Shown here piece after piece: positions 42,810 to 42,872 of a stretch of DNA of 42,872 nucleotides. Origin of the DNA: Thermoplasmata archaeon (GTDB lineage Archaea > Thermoplasmatota > Penumbrarchaeia > JAEHCK01); assembly GCA_020696345.1 (NCBI GenBank), contig JAEHCK010000026.1, positions 1 to 42,872 of the forward strand, in the 5' to 3' direction. Numbering within the stretch: the stretch's first letter is position 1; each line of letters starts with the position of its first letter. The notes below the pieces were generated by a model. It was not told the DNA's origin, searched no databases, and saw only the letters and a list, made by a program, of their open reading frames with translations. The position numbers and the translations under genes were made by a program.

Positions 42810-42872
42810 CTTATTGCCCTGCCTTTTCTTAGGTATTAGCCCAAAATGGTTTGTCTTATTAACCGGGTCCTC

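Overview
The window looks like an accessory, defence-rich stretch of an archaeal chromosome. Archaeal signs are a BRE/TATA-type promoter one TATA-to-start distance upstream of an ATG (28957-28962), Shine-Dalgarno sites of the GGTGA/GGTGG type, and a surface protein with thrombospondin type-3 calcium repeats, one C-terminal membrane anchor and a trailing zinc ribbon, a design I associate with Thermoplasmatota. The phylum is an inference. Most of the DNA is very AT-rich. A few genes (the UvrD-family helicase-nuclease, mazG, the HNH nuclease, the ParB-like gene) look clearly richer in G+C, so the window reads as AT-rich islands set in a less AT-rich background. I saw no rRNA, tRNA or CRISPR array.

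Left end, 1-16 kb, is a defence island. A plus-strand operon carries DISARM-like genes (DrmB-like DUF1998 protein with a broken N-terminus, DrmC-like PLD protein, a large DrmE-like protein), followed by a decayed radical SAM gene joined to it by an ATGA overlap. Facing it is a minus-strand operon of a Cys-cluster protein, a GHKL ATPase with an altered nucleotide-binding loop, and an intact radical SAM enzyme that is a paralogue of the decayed one. Further right come an HNH nuclease flanked by ~95-bp direct repeats, a short PD-(D/E)XK-like fragment, an ASCH protein, a PD-(D/E)XK nuclease, a DUF6979-like protein, a zinc ribbon, and a GIY-YIG-like plus YaaA/DUF6884-like fusion.

Middle, 15.7-29 kb, is mainly minus-strand cell-surface glycan and modification genes: NYN protein, NAD-dependent epimerase, GT2 glycosyltransferase, then mazG and a protein built from two copies of a DUF5677-like unit. 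A long operon starts with a CARF-wHTH regulator and a likely HEPN protein and runs through a 1113-residue GT-GT-polysaccharide deacetylase, two methyltransferases, a LOG-family protein and a frameshifted methylthiotransferase.

Right part, 29-42.9 kb, holds a mazG relic split by a repeat, the large surface protein (with an in-frame TAG before its last 41 codons), a ParB-like protein without a visible ParA, two small plus-strand genes, a frameshifted nuclease-like gene, a VapBC-type toxin-antitoxin pair flanked by two related multi-hairpin cassettes, the UvrD-family helicase-nuclease, a NYN-LOTUS protein, a second split mazG relic and, at the right edge, the 3' end (domains 5 and 6) of a group II intron. 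The best candidates for something new are the Cys-cluster/GHKL/radical SAM operon, the CARF-HEPN pair, the paired hairpin cassettes, and the repeat found inside both mazG relics.
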